From contig CM022944.1 of the NCBI GenBank assembly GCA_012931725.1, positions 71,727,886-71,791,885 of the forward strand: DNA of 64,000 nt. The letters run 5' to 3'. This DNA is from Litsea cubeba (lineage: Eukaryota > Streptophyta > Magnoliopsida > Laurales > Lauraceae). The notes under the pieces were generated by a model that saw only the letters and a program-made list of their open reading frames with translations, made no database searches and had not been told where the DNA came from. Made by a program: the position numbers and the translations under genes. Position 1 is the stretch's first letter. The number at the start of each line of letters is the position of its first letter. Shown in pieces: positions 1 to 12,665 of the stretch.

Positions 1-2382
1 TGACGTCCATTCTCCCAGTTGATGAAAAAAGGTGAAAACTTTGTCTGGGATGCTGACTGTGAAGCTGCTTTCCAAGATATCAAGTCATACCTGACAAAAC
101 CTCCAGTGTTAGCTACTCCTACCACTGGAAAACCATTCATCTTGTACACAAGAGCCCTTGATCACTCTTTAGGAGCTCTGCTTGCACAAGAAAATGATCA
201 AAGAAAAGAAGCTGCTCTATATTACCTCAGCTACATGCTAGTAGGTGCAGAGCATCGTTACTCTCTAGTCGAAAAAGAATGTCTTGCAGTGATGTTCGCC
301 GTACAAAAGCTGCGTCACTACTTGCTTTCCAACACTGTCTACCTGGTCTCGAGGGTCAACCTCTTGAAGGTCCTTGTCACACAGGCAGGTTCTCTCAACG
401 CTCGACTGGCAAAATGGTCCATCCTTCTGTCACAATTTGATATTAGGTATGTACCACAAAAGGTAATCAAAGGGCAAGCTCTAGTGGACTTCCTCGCAGA
501 GCATCCATTGCCTAAAGATTCTCCACTCAGAGATGATCTCCCAGACGAACCAGTCTACAATGTGGAGACTTTCTCACAAAATGCTTCTTGGGACATGTAC
601 TTTGAAGGTGCAACCAGGACAAATGAAAAAAGACAACTGATCTCAGGAGTTGGCATCCTTTTTGTTAGCCCCGACAAATACATGATTCCACACACTTTCT
701 CGCTACTGGAACCATGCACAAACAATGCAGCTGAATATCAAGCTCTGATCCTAGGATTAGAGCTCGCCATCGAATTCGGTATCACAATGCTGGAAGTCTT
801 TGGAGACTCTCAACTGATCATCAACCAGATGAATCAGAAATTTGAAGTCAGGAAGCCAGAGTTGCTGCCTTACTACAACAAAGTACAATCGCTTCTGCAA
901 AAGTTTGACATCTGTCACATCACCCACATTCGTAGAGGTGAAAACATACGTACAGATGCCCTGGATGGACTTGCCGCATCTATGGCAATCCAGGAAGGGG
1001 AAAACATGCGAATCACAGTGTGCGAAAGAAGAATCCTTCCTCCTCTTAACACACACCAAGCAGTTACTGAATGCCACCAAGTGGTTGGAAGTCAGATTTC
1101 AATCCTTCAAACTTTAATCGGCGACTGGAGGGATCCGTTCATTGATTACATTATGTTCGGAATCCTACCTGAAGATCCAAAAGAACGGGTAAGCATCCAA
1201 AGGCGAACCCCAAGCTTTCATTTGGATATTCCTTCAAAAATCCTTTACAAGAAATCCTTCAACGGAGTACTTTTACGCTGCTTGTCACAACAAGAGGCTG
1301 AAGAAACACTCAAAGAAGTTCATGCTAGTCTTTGCGGAGCTCATCAGGCTGGTCCCAAGCTCTATGATTAGATAAAAAGGTTAGGTTATTACTGGCCTAC
1401 CATCGTAGCTGACGCAATGCAATTTGCTAAGCGCTGCCAATAATGCCAAGTTCATGGAGATTACATTCACATGCCTCCAGAATGGCTACATCCTACAGCG
1501 ATTTCATGGCCTTTCGAAGCCTGGGGTATGGACATCATAGGTCCTATTTCTCCCCCTTCGAGCAAAGGTCATCGCTTCATATTCGCCGCTACGGATTATT
1601 TCTCCAAGTGGTCAGAAGCATTTGCGTTCAACGAAATGAAGACCTCATCAGTCCTTCAGTTCCTGCGCACCAACATCATTTGTCGTTTCGGCATACCCAA
1701 AAGATTCGTCCATGATAACGGACTACAATTCTGGGATCATCGATTCTACAGGTTCTGCGACAAATACAAAATCCAAAGCTGTCCTTCGACTCCATACAAT
1801 CCGGCAGCAAACGGATTAGCAGAAGCTTTCAACAAGACACTCTGCAAAATCCTCAAAAAAATGGTCTCAAGTCACAAAAGAGACTGGAGCGACAAACTGT
1901 CTGAAGCTTTGTGGGCCTATCGAACCACCGTTCGAGGACCAACCCATAGCACACCATTCTCCTTGGTCTATGGATGTGAAGTTGTCGTGCCCTTAGAAGT
2001 ACAAATTCCTTCCTTGAGGGTATCTTTGCAAAATGACATGACTCAAGAAAGCAATGTTAAATTATGACTCCATGAGCTGGACAATCTCGATGAGAGAAGG
2101 CTCAAAGCTCCACAAAGCATTGAACTTTACCAAGCACGCATGGCAGGATCTTTCAACAAAAAGGTCAGGCAACGTGCCTACAAAAAGGGTGACTTGGTTC
2201 TTGCGGTAAAAAGACCAATGGTCTTCGCTCACAAGTCCAAAGGCAAATTTGACCCAAAATGGGAGGGACCCTACGTCATCGACAAGGTTTTCTCCAACAG
2301 TGCATACGCACTCCTAAACATGGAAGGTTACAGATGTAAGCTGCCCATCAATGGCAAGTTCTTAAAGCGGTACTACCCTTGA
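1..2382 (+). pseudogene. pol: gypsy pol fragment: RNase H, second RNase H (aRNH), integrase
   Basis: From residue 1 this reads as the end of RT, then a Ty3-type RNase H (to about 510), a linker, and a second RNase H (about 590-1000) with EYQAL, GDSQ and TDAL motifs. An integrase zinc-binding segment follows, then the integrase core with the three acidic residues in GMDIIGP, VHDNG and LAEAFN (1520-1850), and a C-terminal segment ending in KRYYP (2380). Reading is broken by in-frame stops at 1369-1371 (TAG where copy C has Gln), 1441-1443 (TAA) and about 2065. The first catalytic Asp of the second RNase H is Glu here (YFEGA), whereas copy C has YFDG. This copy is dead. Confidence 0.85.
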
Positions 2383-3806
2383 AGACTTACCAGCTGGGTA
2401 AGAGCAATGCCTGTGCGGCAAAAACCGGTTTCCAGGTACACGCTAGTTAAACCCACTCTTTTTAGAATTTTCATATTAAATGTTGAGATTTCTAGAAATT
2501 TAAACAATGCTTACTTTCATCGTTTCATTGTTAAAAAAAAATCCAAGTTTAGAAACCTTTCCCTAACTTGACCAAAATTTTCAACCCTTGAACCCAAAAT
2601 TCATGGTTTGAAACAAAATTTGGATTCAGGGATTTCCACCCTAGTCCACCCTACCTTTTACCGCCTAAATGGTTTTAGGTCAAAGCTTATGACCCTCGTG
2701 TCTTTAGACAAAAAAAAAAGGTTTTGCAAAAAGCCGCGGGGAAGCGACGCTTAATCGATACTCGCACAAATCGGAAGCATGCGAACCACGTTCGACACTT
2801 CCAAAATAGCAGGGAAGCGACATTTCGTTGATACTTGCAAAATCCAAAACCGTGGAGATGCAACATTTCAGTTGATATCCACAACCCAAATTTCAAAGGT
2901 TCGAAAAAACCTAAAAAACCATGGAGACGCGACATTTCAGTTGATATCCATGACCCAAAGGTTCAAGAAAACCACAAATTTCAAAAATCGTGGGGAAACG
3001 ACATCAAGTCAGTACCCGCAAAATCAGAATTTTTGAAAAGCAAGGAAGCGACATTCCATCGATACTTGCACCCAAATCCGCGAGGATGCGACATTCCATC
3101 GATACTCGCAACCAAATGGCAAGGATGCGACATTCCATCGATACGTGCAAGAACATTCAGCAGGGAGGCGACTTTTAGTCGATGCTTGCATTTTTGAAAA
3201 CCAAACCGGCTATAAATGCCACAAAACGGCTATAGATGCCACCAAAACCAATACGGCTATCAATGCCATAAAACAAAACCGGCTATCAATACCACAAGAC
3301 AAAACCGGCTATCAATGCCACAAAACAAAAAAAATTGGCTTTCAAAAAAAAAACCCTGCTATAGATGCTACCAAAACCGGCTATCAATGCCACAAAATCG
3401 GCTTCCATGCCATAAACAAAATCTGGCTCCCATGCAAAAACAATCATTTGACAAAAGATTTTCACAAAATGACAAGCTTTTGATCAAATCCCATTTAGCA
3501 ATTACTTTTATCACAAAAAGATTTAAGTGAGCGTAGGGAAAACAAAAAAAAAAGCATCCCATTTAGCAATTACTTTTATCACAAAAAGATTTAAGTGAGC
3601 GTAGGGAAAACAAAAAAAAAACATCCCATTTAGCAATTACTTTCATCACAAAAAGATTTAAGTGAGCATAGGGAAAACAAAAAAAAAGTACCAAAAAATA
3701 CATGTGGTACCAAAAAAAAAGAAAGTGTTCACAAGCACTACAAAAAGAAGAGTACCAAAAAAATACATATGGTACCCAAAAAAAAAGGAGAGAATGATAG
3801 TTTCTA
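2383..3806. repeat. non-coding 3' tail of copy A with three repeat families
   Basis: After the pol stop there is about 300 bp of A/T-rich sequence without a gene. Then follow: (i) about nine irregular copies of a GAxGCGACATT...ATCGATACTYGCA motif (2744-3195); (ii) about ten copies of an ACCGGCTATNAATGCCA motif (3206-3430); (iii) a 68-71 bp unit containing CATCCCATTTAGCAATTAC in three tandem copies (3485-3690). The same first two families occur reversed in copy C (55080-55720). Open frames here are short and differ between copies, so I do not call genes. Confidence 0.75.
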
Positions 3807-6800
3807 TTACAAAAAAAAAAAAATAGGAGCTCGACCAAAAATGGTCTCCAGCCAAGATTTCAGCTCCTCAAGCAAACTTTTGGCCTCAGCCGTCAGGGAT
3901 TCCAAGGCACGCTTCTTCAAGAACCTGCCATGAGATGCTGGAGAATGCTGCAATCCTTCTTTCACACCGGGAAGCTTATCTCGAGTAGTTTGCCATCGTT
4001 TGCTCTCTTGAGACTTCCTTTCAAGAACTCGATCGGCATCTGCAACCCGGCGAATCAGAGCACTCTCCCTGTCGTTAGCCTCTGTTATTGCAGCCCACTT
4101 GGCAGCGACTTATGCCTGCAGATGCTCAAGACGTTTCCTGGCCTCATCGACCTCCCTATCAAGGATGTTAAGGTCATGTGTCGTTCTTCTCTCGGACTAT
4201 CTGCTTCCTGCTTTGTGTAGCTTCATCCAGGTTAGACTGAGCCTTATCAGCAGGTTCCAGGAACATCTCCTTGAAGAACTGGTCATCAGCCAAACCCATG
4301 GCCTCAAACCATTTGTCACCCAGCTCAATGATCCTATCAATGATCGCCCTAGCACCTATGACATCAAGACCAGCCTCTTCGGCATCACCGAGAATCTCAC
4401 GCACATGCTGGATCATGCCAAATCCGGCATCCAAGTGTCCAGCAAGGAGAGTCTCAATCCAAGAGCTCAGAACCCGCACTACCACCTTCTTCGCAAAAAG
4501 AAGAGATGGCCCAGCTGAAGATTCGCCCAGCTCCGTCGGTTGGCTGCCCATGTCATGCCCCGTTGGAAGAGGAACAAAAGAACTCTTTCCAGTTGGAACT
4601 GCTGGAGAAGGAATTTCAGCACGAGGTATCTCCTCAACAGTGTCAGAACTGGTCCCATGAGTCTCTACCTCTGGATCGACCTCTAGCATCCCTTGCTCTG
4701 GTTCTGAATGAAGCAACGGACTCTCCGCTGTCACCTCAAGACCTGCCAAAGAAACACAAAAAGGTATGAATATGATCCTGTTTGAAAATCATTGTCAGGG
4801 TTATTACTACAAAATACCTTTTTCGACGACTGGCGGAATACTCTCTTCCTCCATGAACTCATCGGAAGCATCATCAACATTTGCGTCCATCGATGGTTCA
4901 AAGTCATCGGAATCCTATGGCAAGTCGGCTGACAAGAAAAATGTTAGCAAACCAAGTCACAGACACAAAAAAAGGCAAAAGAAGTTGTACCAATTGGAGA
5001 TTCTGGATTCACTCTAGAGTCCCTCGGTTCTTCTTCAGGTGCCATGACAGGATCTGTCACCACCTCATCGGTTGGAACCTCAGGCATCACCAAATCTTCT
5101 TCTGCTAAAAAAAAAAAGAGGAGCAGCAGGAAGAGAAAACAAATCAAGACATGGAAAAATCCCATGAAAAGAAATGGAAAGAGAAAAAGGAAGAATCATA
5201 CCTTCACCGACGGTCTCTTCTTCTCGGCTTCTCTTCTCTGGAGGCTCGTCAGCATTCCCTGGCACCTCCTCATTGATAGTAAGAGGGACTTCTAAGTCAG
5301 GAGAGTCCTCATGCTGCCCCTTGCTGCAATGATGACTCCTCCTCCTCTTAGTCCTGCAGGCTCGCTTCTTAGAGGAACCTGCCTTGCTATCAGAGTCAGG
5401 TTTCCCACTTGACTCCTCACGGGATGGTCTACCCTTATCAGTAGACTCCACGGAAGCTTGCCTCTGTTCCGCTTGCATCCAAACACCAAGTTCGGCTTCC
5501 TCCTGTTCTAGCTGCTCTAAAGCCTCATCGGGTATTTCTCGAACAGCTTCAGAACCAATGACGCCCTGGTCACTGAGAAAGCCTATCTTGTGCTTCTCTC
5601 CAGAAAGGAAGGCCCAAACTTCCTCTCACCGGATGCCATCTGACTTTCTAAGGCCCTTTCCAGATGCCAGCTTCACATCAAGCTCCTTCTTGGAAAGCCC
5701 CCGATATGCCGAAAAGCTCTCCGTGAACCACTTCGCAAAGCCGGCATTCCGGGAAGACAATAACACAGGATAAAAGATCATGGCTGTGTTGTCTTCAGCA
5801 CTATAGAAAGCCCATGCATTCCTCCCGTCCTGTAAACCTCCAAAGCGCTTCACCATGCTTGAAGGCGCTCCAATAATGCCTTGAGAAATGCCCAACTGCA
5901 AAGCAAAGCGAGAGGGTACATACGGCTGGATGTCGACGAAAAGATGTCTGCGGTACACCATCGTGCCGACACGTATGCTGAAAAGCCACTCCTTCTCTGC
6001 GTTCGTCAAGGAGTAATGCCTTCCCGACCCCGTCCTGGTAGAGTCTCGGGAGGCCCCAAAATCAAAAGCCTTCTTCCGCAACTCCGAAGAAAGCTTCACT
6101 GAAGACTGCCCCATCTCTACGTCCCTGAACCGTCGGATCCTCATGCGGGCAAACAAAAGTGATTCGGACACGGATTTACCCTTAGCCAGCCGAATCATCA
6201 GAGGATCATCATCTTGTGCGGCACCCAGCCGATGGAAGCCAGGACAGTGGTACACGTACCACGAATAAAAGATGTGGGCTGAAAATACCCTATTCATAGG
6301 GAGCCCAAGCCGAACAAAAAAAGCAGCAGCTTGCAGTTCGGTACACGGGTAGGAGTAAAGAGCTGGCACCAAAGCAACCTGCTCTCCAAACGCCATCTGA
6401 CAAGCCAGAAAAATACAGTGCGGCCTGATGTATGTTCCATCTCCTCCAGCAAAAAATAGCCTCACCAAGCCAATAAGTGAGGTAAACAGCGAGATCACTC
6501 CGTAGTGCAATGTCAGGACATATGGCGTTTGTACTCGCACAGAAATCTCACAACTCTTCTTACATAGCCAAGATCTTCTTTAAACTTGGATCCTGAGCCC
6601 TGGCTTTGTGGGTTGCACTATCAGAAGACTCCTTGTTATCAAAAAAGTTAGGGAAAGAAGAGCTAGAACTCTTCCAACTGCTGGATCTAACTTTCAAACC
6701 CTCATTCTCCTTTAAAAAATCATAGAAGGCGACGAGCTGAAAGTACAGAAGCCTGAACTCCTCAGACTGCTCCTCAAGGACGCTGTCGATCGGCATAAAC

Positions 6801-8472
6801 TCCTCATAGAGTTTTCCAAGGATGGGCAATCCAGTAATGGCGCTCAGTTCCTTCAAAGAGAAACCAATCTCACCATTCGTCACCACGAAGGTATTGGTTT
6901 GTGGAAGGAATGACTCCAACATAGCCATGAAGGCCTCGTCGGAAAAGATCACGGTCTCCCTAAAGGCGCAGACCGCATCAAAAATCCTGGCTTCCTTCAA
7001 AACGGCGCCACCAATCAGCAGGACGCGATCAGTCCACGACTTCCACTCGAAGTCAGCATTGAAATGGCCACGAAGTCGAAAGGCTTTATCTAATTGCTGC
7101 CGTCACCACTGAAAATACCAAGGCCCACCGGTGTCAAATCGACCAACGGATAATCAGAACCCTGGTAGCCGCTGGATGGCATCAACAGGTCCATGTCAAC
7201 AGGCGACCTCTCCGTATATCCAGGAGAACCGCCAACAAAAACCCTGGTCTTGATTACATTTGTCCTTCTCACCCAGCTTTGAGGATCTTCCCTCTTGGAG
7301 CACATGGAGGCAAGGCTCATGATCGAGACGGTGCGATCAAACGTCGACCGGGTAGCAACGGTCTTCTTCTCACCATCTGCTATGAAAGAAAACTGAAAAC
7401 ATCTCCTCTGGTATGTCATGTCGTCAGGGATGGCATCACCAAAGAAGAAGGTAGGCTTGGGTAAAACACTCTGATCTTCCATCACCCATGGACTACTGCT
7501 TACCATGATTTTATAGAATTCCTCTCCCTTGAGAGCGATCAGTCGCTGCCTCATCTCATCTCTGTTGAGGGAGTCGCACTCTTCCAGATTTCTCTCAACA
7601 TACTGGACCTTCTCAAAGGCCTGCTGAACGGCCGGATTAGAAGATCTAGCAGATCGACGAGGTACGCTTGTAGCAGGCTCTTTACCCTTGTTCGTTCTGG
7701 AAGAACCACCTGCAAAGGATGGAAAAGAGAAAGATCAAACATCAAAATGACATAATCTTGCTAAAAAAAATCTGGCGAAATTTTGACATGATGCCGGGGC
7801 AATTCCAAAGAAAAGGAACTATCCCGAAAGAAATAGAAAGCTTGAAGATGGGCTCAACATTGCTGCGAGCTCCAAAACTCCAAACTTTCGAAACCTCAAA
7901 GTCTCCGTAAAATCAGGAAGGGCTCAACATCGCTGCGAGCTCAAAATTCCCAAATTTGCAAAAATTTTCAGGTATGCTATCACATCATGCTACAATTCAA
8001 TTTACAAAAAATTATACATGCATGAACATCTTCGTTTGCAAAAAAAAAAATGCATTATCATGATGAGCAAAAATAAAAAAGAAAAGAAAACTTTCTCAAA
8101 AAAAAAAGAAGGGAGAAAGGAGAAAGAAAAAGAACAAAAAAAGAAGAAGAAAAGAAACTTTCTAAAAAAAAAAGAGAGAAACTTTCTCAAAAAAAAAAGA
8201 GAGAAAGAAAACAAAAAAAAAAGAGAGAAAGAAAAGGGGCTGGCCCACAGGCCGTGGCCCATAGCCACGTGGCCGTACGGCCAGATCCGTACGGATCTGT
8301 CCGTACGGCCCACAAAAAGAAAAAAAAACACATGCAAAAAAAAAGAAGAAAAAAAAACGTGTGAAAAAAAAGAAGCAAACACGTGGAAAAGAAAAAAAAA
8401 GAAAAGAAAAGAAAGAACTTTTTTTTTCCTACAATGGGGTTTTCTTGAAAAAGGGAACTTACTTGAAGCCAT
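3807..8472 (-). pseudogene. antisense spliced gene of the Tat element, plant-mobile-domain-like
   Basis: The gene runs opposite to pol. Inferred exons: 8472-8462 (ATGGCTTCAAG), 7709-5202, 5104-4991, 4928-4818 and 4742 to about 3807, all with GT-AG introns, and phases fit where checked. The long exon has an Arg/Ser-rich start, a segment with KELSAITGLPILG (about 6830) that resembles the plant mobile domain, and a second conserved block (6540-5626). Lys/Arg-rich nuclear-signal-like stretches lie near 5400-5340, acidic exons follow, and the C-terminus is a coiled coil. It is broken by a TAG at about 7090 (Trp in copy E), a 1-nt loss just after it, a frame change near 6570, a TGA at 5626, a TAG in exon 4 and a frame change near 4172. 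The domain name is from motif recognition only. Confidence 0.6.
7710..8461 (-). other. first intron of the antisense gene, with GC-rich palindrome island
   Basis: The donor is AAG/GTAAGT at 8461 and the acceptor TTTGCAG ends at 7710, giving an intron of about 752 nt. It is strongly pyrimidine-rich on the sense strand except for a GC island (8240-8312) built from GGCCGTACGGCC, ATCCGTACGGAT and CCACGTGG palindromes. Equivalent introns are about 711 nt in C (53980-54690) and 788 nt in E (62562-63349), each with the island. Confidence 0.6.
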
Positions 8473-8594
8473 TGATGGAGAAGAAGAAGAAAAGTCTTGA
8501 AGATCTTGAAGAAGAAGAACTCTTGGTCTTGAAGCCCCCTTGGGATTGTTGCAAAAGAAAGCAATAAGAGCAAGAGATCCAACCTCCTCCTTGC

Positions 8595-8601
8595 TTTTAT
8601 A
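8595..8601 (-). promoter_or_regulatory. TATA box of the antisense gene (copy A)
   Basis: TATAAAA on the minus strand, about 123 nt upstream of the ATG at 8472. The same box at similar spacing precedes the gene in copies C (53840) and E (about 62420). This supports an independent promoter inside the element. Confidence 0.6.
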
Positions 8602-8639
8602 GAAGAGAGCAAACCAAAGAAGGAAAGAAGAAAGAGGTA

Positions 8640-9647
8640 AGTGTTACTAATTAGTAACCTTACCAAAAGAAAGAAATTAGAAAGATTCTTTCCCAAAAGA
8701 AAGATATCTTGAGAGATTCTCTCCCAAAAAGAAATCAATGAGAGATTTTCTCCCAAAAGATAGGATCAATGAAAGATTCTTTCCCAAAAGAAAGATATCT
8801 TGAGATATCCTATCCCAAAATAAAGGGAACAAGAGAGATTCTCTCCAAATAAAGATATTCTTAGATATTCTCTATCCAAAGGAGATGTTTTTAGATATTC
8901 TTTACTAAAATGACACCATATGAGACCTAAGCCATTCCAAAAAGCTTAAGTTCCCATGGGTTAGCCCATATGAGCCAGGTTTGACCACCTAGGCACTAAA
9001 AAAAAAAAATTGGGCTTTTAGTCAAAGAGAAATCCCTCTTACCAAGAGCATACAAAAATGGTTCCAGGCCTCTTTTGAGTTGATTCGACCATACAAAAGA
9101 GAATTCCAAACCCCATGAGCTTCCAAAAATCAAACCATCCAACCTCATCTACAAATTGAGCCAAAATCTTGAAATTGACATTCTGCAAAAATCCAAACCA
9201 AATCTTGGTCCCCTAAACTTGCCACATACAGCTTGTTAGGTCACAAGACCAAAACCAAAACCTGATCCCCTAACTTGCCACATGCAGCCTGTTAGGTCAC
9301 AAGATCAAAACCAAAATTGATCCCCCAACATTCCACATACAGCTTGTTGGGTCACACGGTCAAAACCAAACCCGACCACCTAACCTGCCACATACAGCCT
9401 GTTAGGTCACAAGGTCAAAACCCAAATCCACATCCCTGATGTCATCTTCAAAACTTTGCCTCGAGATGGTACGTGATCCCTTTCACTACCATAAAATTCC
9501 CCTGGAAGCTCAAAAAGCTACAAATACCAAAAAGAAAGACTCCTCAAAGACTCTTGGTCAAGTCACAAGCTCCCCTTCACAAAATCTCTTCGAGGCACAT
9601 CGACTACAAAAGTTAAGCAACTCGTCGCTGCACCTCGAGGGGGCATT
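8640..9647. repeat. upstream region of the antisense gene: two short tandem families and polypurine tract
   Basis: 8660-8890 holds irregular copies of a roughly 30-bp unit (GAGATTCTCTCCCAAAAG...). 9195-9425 holds four copies of a roughly 58-bp unit with CTTGCCACATACAGC and GTTAGGTCACAAG. Both recur in reverse in C (53570-53780, 53068-53290) and E (62150-62350, 61634-61855). The last bases before the LTR (9634-9647, CTCGAGGGGGCATT) are the polypurine tract for plus-strand priming. Confidence 0.75.
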
Positions 9648-12078
9648 TGTTGACACCAAAAATGCCACCTTCCTTCTTCAAGATCCAAAAAGCTACATGA
9701 AGTCGCAGCCTGCCATAAATAGGCAATGCTACTTCCAAAAAATCAAATCTTGTAAGAATCAAACAAAGACTGCAAGATACTTCAAGATAGCCAAAAGAGG
9801 AGCACACAAGAAGTTTCGGGCCATTTCAAAATCATTTGGCCTAACTTTGCTTCTCCGGCAGCTGAAAAGGAGCTCACGGCGGTCAAAGCATCGGAGACAC
9901 CAAATCTTCGATCAAAGCCGATGGATGGTCTCAAAATACATCCAAAAGGCTCCACGTCAAGTTTCGAGTCAAACCGACAACGTTTGACCCTACATCAACC
10001 TTCGAACAGCTAAATCAAGCCACTCGATGGCGAAGCTCCCCGGGACCGTGGTTTCTAAGACAAAGCCTATGGATCATCTTAAAATGACTCCAATAGGTTC
10101 CCTATCAAATTTCAAGTCAATCGGACATCGGTTGACCGCACATCAAGTTGCGATGTCTTCATCGCGACAAAAGCAAGTCTACTGGTGATAGGACCCCAAA
10201 CGGCTTCAAAACTCAAACAAAAGCCTATGATTGGTCTTATTTATTGCTCAGGAGGCTTCACACCAAATTTCAGGTCATTCCGACGTCGTTTGACCCAGTT
10301 TCAGCTTCTGACGGAAAATCAGCAGCTCTGCGCGACAAAGTCTTCGGCTTTCTCGGAAAATTAGAAACTTTGTAAACCAAAATGCAAGGACTCTCATCAG
10401 GTTTTCTACAGGGAGATCAGGCCAATAAATGATCAAAAATATCAAGGGAAAATACAGAAGGAAAAAGAATAAAAAAAATAGCAAAACGGACACAAAACGG
10501 GACAAAATGGGGGAAAACGCCTCCAAGGTCGCAGACCCCAGCGACCCTGGGGCCCGGGATCGCCGGGAGGGCCCCGGAAACCCCATTTTTCGTCGTTTTT
10601 TCACTATTCAAAGCGTCCGGCCTTTGGTATTTTCCAAAATTCATACTTTTGAGACACCAAATCCTCTGACACCCATTAAAAACACGGGTCAATCATCAAG
10701 AGTATCGAAATCAACATTGATCGCCAATCGGTCAACCAAAAAAAGTGTGCTTTCTACCCGACCGATCGAGAAATCGACAGGAAAGATGGCACCAACCCGC
10801 CGTTGGCAACCAATACCTAAAGTTACATGGTCATCTGATGCCGATCTACATGAAGATCCATCATTGATCATCACCAGAAGAATCCCAAAAGACGCGGCAC
10901 GGCCCGCGACTCTTCAAACTGCTCGGAGACCACTTAATGCAATTAATTGACTAGCTTTATTACAGTCATTAATCCATATCTTTGGACGGCCCAATCAGAA
11001 GCAAGCATTTGGGAGTTACAAGTCAAGAGATTCATGGCATTTAACCCATGAAACTCCTCTCATCATGGCGATTAAAGGCGATTAAAAGCCCTCAATCTCC
11101 TCCGGCCAATCAGAAGCCAAGAAAAAGGAGTTACAAAATAAAGAACTCAATCTTGTAACTCCTCCCTTTATGTAGCTTTATGACAATTAAGGCTCATAAA
11201 CCCTCCTAAATGGCTACCTAAAAGCCTATAAATAGGAGAGCATTCCAAAGAATTCCAGATCGGAAAAAGAAGACAGATCCCAGATCAGAAAAAAAGCATA
11301 GAAATCCAGAGAAAGAAAGAGAAAAAACTCTGCGGAAGTTCTACACCGACCACCGCTACAAGGTGACAAAAGTCCCTTGAGGGGTACCCCCCCCCAAGGT
11401 CCTTACCTTCTCCTTCTGCCTCCAATGGCTTAGACGTGGCTTTTCAGCCTGTCTACTTGGCTTTTTATTGGACATAGGACCTCCTTTTGGTCTTGGTCCT
11501 CTAAAAACCTGAGGTTATAGCCAAGCCAAGCGAATCAATAGCATCCTCTGTTCTCATCTGCATGGATGATGGCGAAGTCCACATATGGCTTGCGACCGTC
11601 AATCTGAACGGGTCCTCCACAATCTCCTGAGAAGTTAGATCCTCATTTTCTTGCTTTTCATTGTAGTTTGTATTTTTTTAAAAGAGACAAAAATCACAAC
11701 TCTTGTCTTTCATTATTGATAAGGATTGTAAATTGGCTATAAACGCCAAAATCGGCTATAAACGCCAAAAATCGGCTATAAACGCCAAAATCGGCTATAA
11801 ATGCCAAAAAATCACCTTTCACGGCTAATCAAGAAAATGTCTCTTTTCTTAAATATATGTGCAATGGAAAACTTGAAGGAAGTTGATTTCTTTTTTACTT
11901 GCGAAGGTTGATCTCCGGATCACCACTTGCAATTCCAAGTAAAAAATAGAAAATCTGGCACACCCACAAAAAAAAAATGTTGATGCACGCCTTTGCCCCT
12001 CGGTTACGAAAGGGTCGGATCCAATGGACTCCCACGTCCGCCGACCTCGGTAGAACCGAGCAGAAGCTATGGCCATCA
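9648..12078 (+). repeat. 3' LTR of copy A (TGTTGACACC...GGCCATCA)
   Basis: 2431 bp, TG...CA. A TATA box (TATAAATA) at 11227-11234 marks the U3/R region. It contains an imperfect GC-rich block (10530-10582), a GGTACC-centred inverted repeat (11374-11398) and a 19-20 bp minisatellite CGGCTATAAACGCCAAAAT (11739-11815). It is about 190 bp shorter than LTRs B and E, largely from a deletion near 10012-10035 between short repeats resembling AAATCAAGCC.CTCG. Confidence 0.9.
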
Positions 12079-12665
12079 TCCTCTACTTCCTTTAATCTTT
12101 GATTTTAAGTCATAGGATTCTTCACTTAGATTCAAACAAAGTTTTGTTTTAAAACTTTACAAATCATGTTTTATGAAAATCTTTGATTTCCTTTTTAGCA
12201 TGATTCTATTTCTTGTTTGAATCTTCTTTGTTGTTTTCATTCATTTAAACCATAGTTAAATTAGTTTTTGAAAATAACATTGCACATGCATCACTTGATT
12301 AGCATTAAACATTTTCATACAACTTGTGATCTTTTGATTTTCATATCATTAACAAGTTTGTAGTTGTTCAAGTGATTTGCATATAACTTCAGTCAAATCT
12401 TTTTATGTGCATTAAACTTTTGAATTGCTTTAAGCATAAAATTATTTGAGCTTTAATTTTAAACTTGATTGAAGTATTCACACACACACCTTAAGCATAC
12501 GTCTTAGCATTTCATAGAGTGTTGTGTGAGTTGATTTTCATTTTCATGTTCGCCTATTTAGAGGCAATTTTATTTGAGCTTAATTGTAATCTCTTAGAGT
12601 GTTTTGTGAAAATACTATCTTTAGAGAAATCATTTGATTGTAAGGTTATTGCTTAGCCATATAAA

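Larger units (their letters stand above)
1..12078 (+). mobile_element. Tat-lineage Ty3/gypsy retrotransposon, copy A (3' part)
   Basis: The 5' LTR, gag and reverse transcriptase lie left of the window. Visible in order: end of pol (1-2382), repeat-rich non-coding tail (2383-3806), an opposite-strand spliced gene (8472-3807), its upstream region (8473-9633), polypurine tract and 3' LTR (9648-12078). The dual RNase H and the opposite-strand extra gene are known traits of the plant Tat clade (Ogre, Grande, Retand and relatives). The right edge ends in CA at 12078 and is followed by sequence that matches the Sirevirus LTR from about 45545, so A inserted into the 5' LTR of element S. The expected TSD is TCCTC (12079-12083); its partner is outside the window. 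Confidence 0.85.

Noticed and set aside
8002..8756. Long Lys- or Phe-rich frames in homopurine tracts (also 53565-54410, 62223-63047)
   Set aside because: Low-complexity translations of A/G- or T/C-rich intron sequence; differ between copies.
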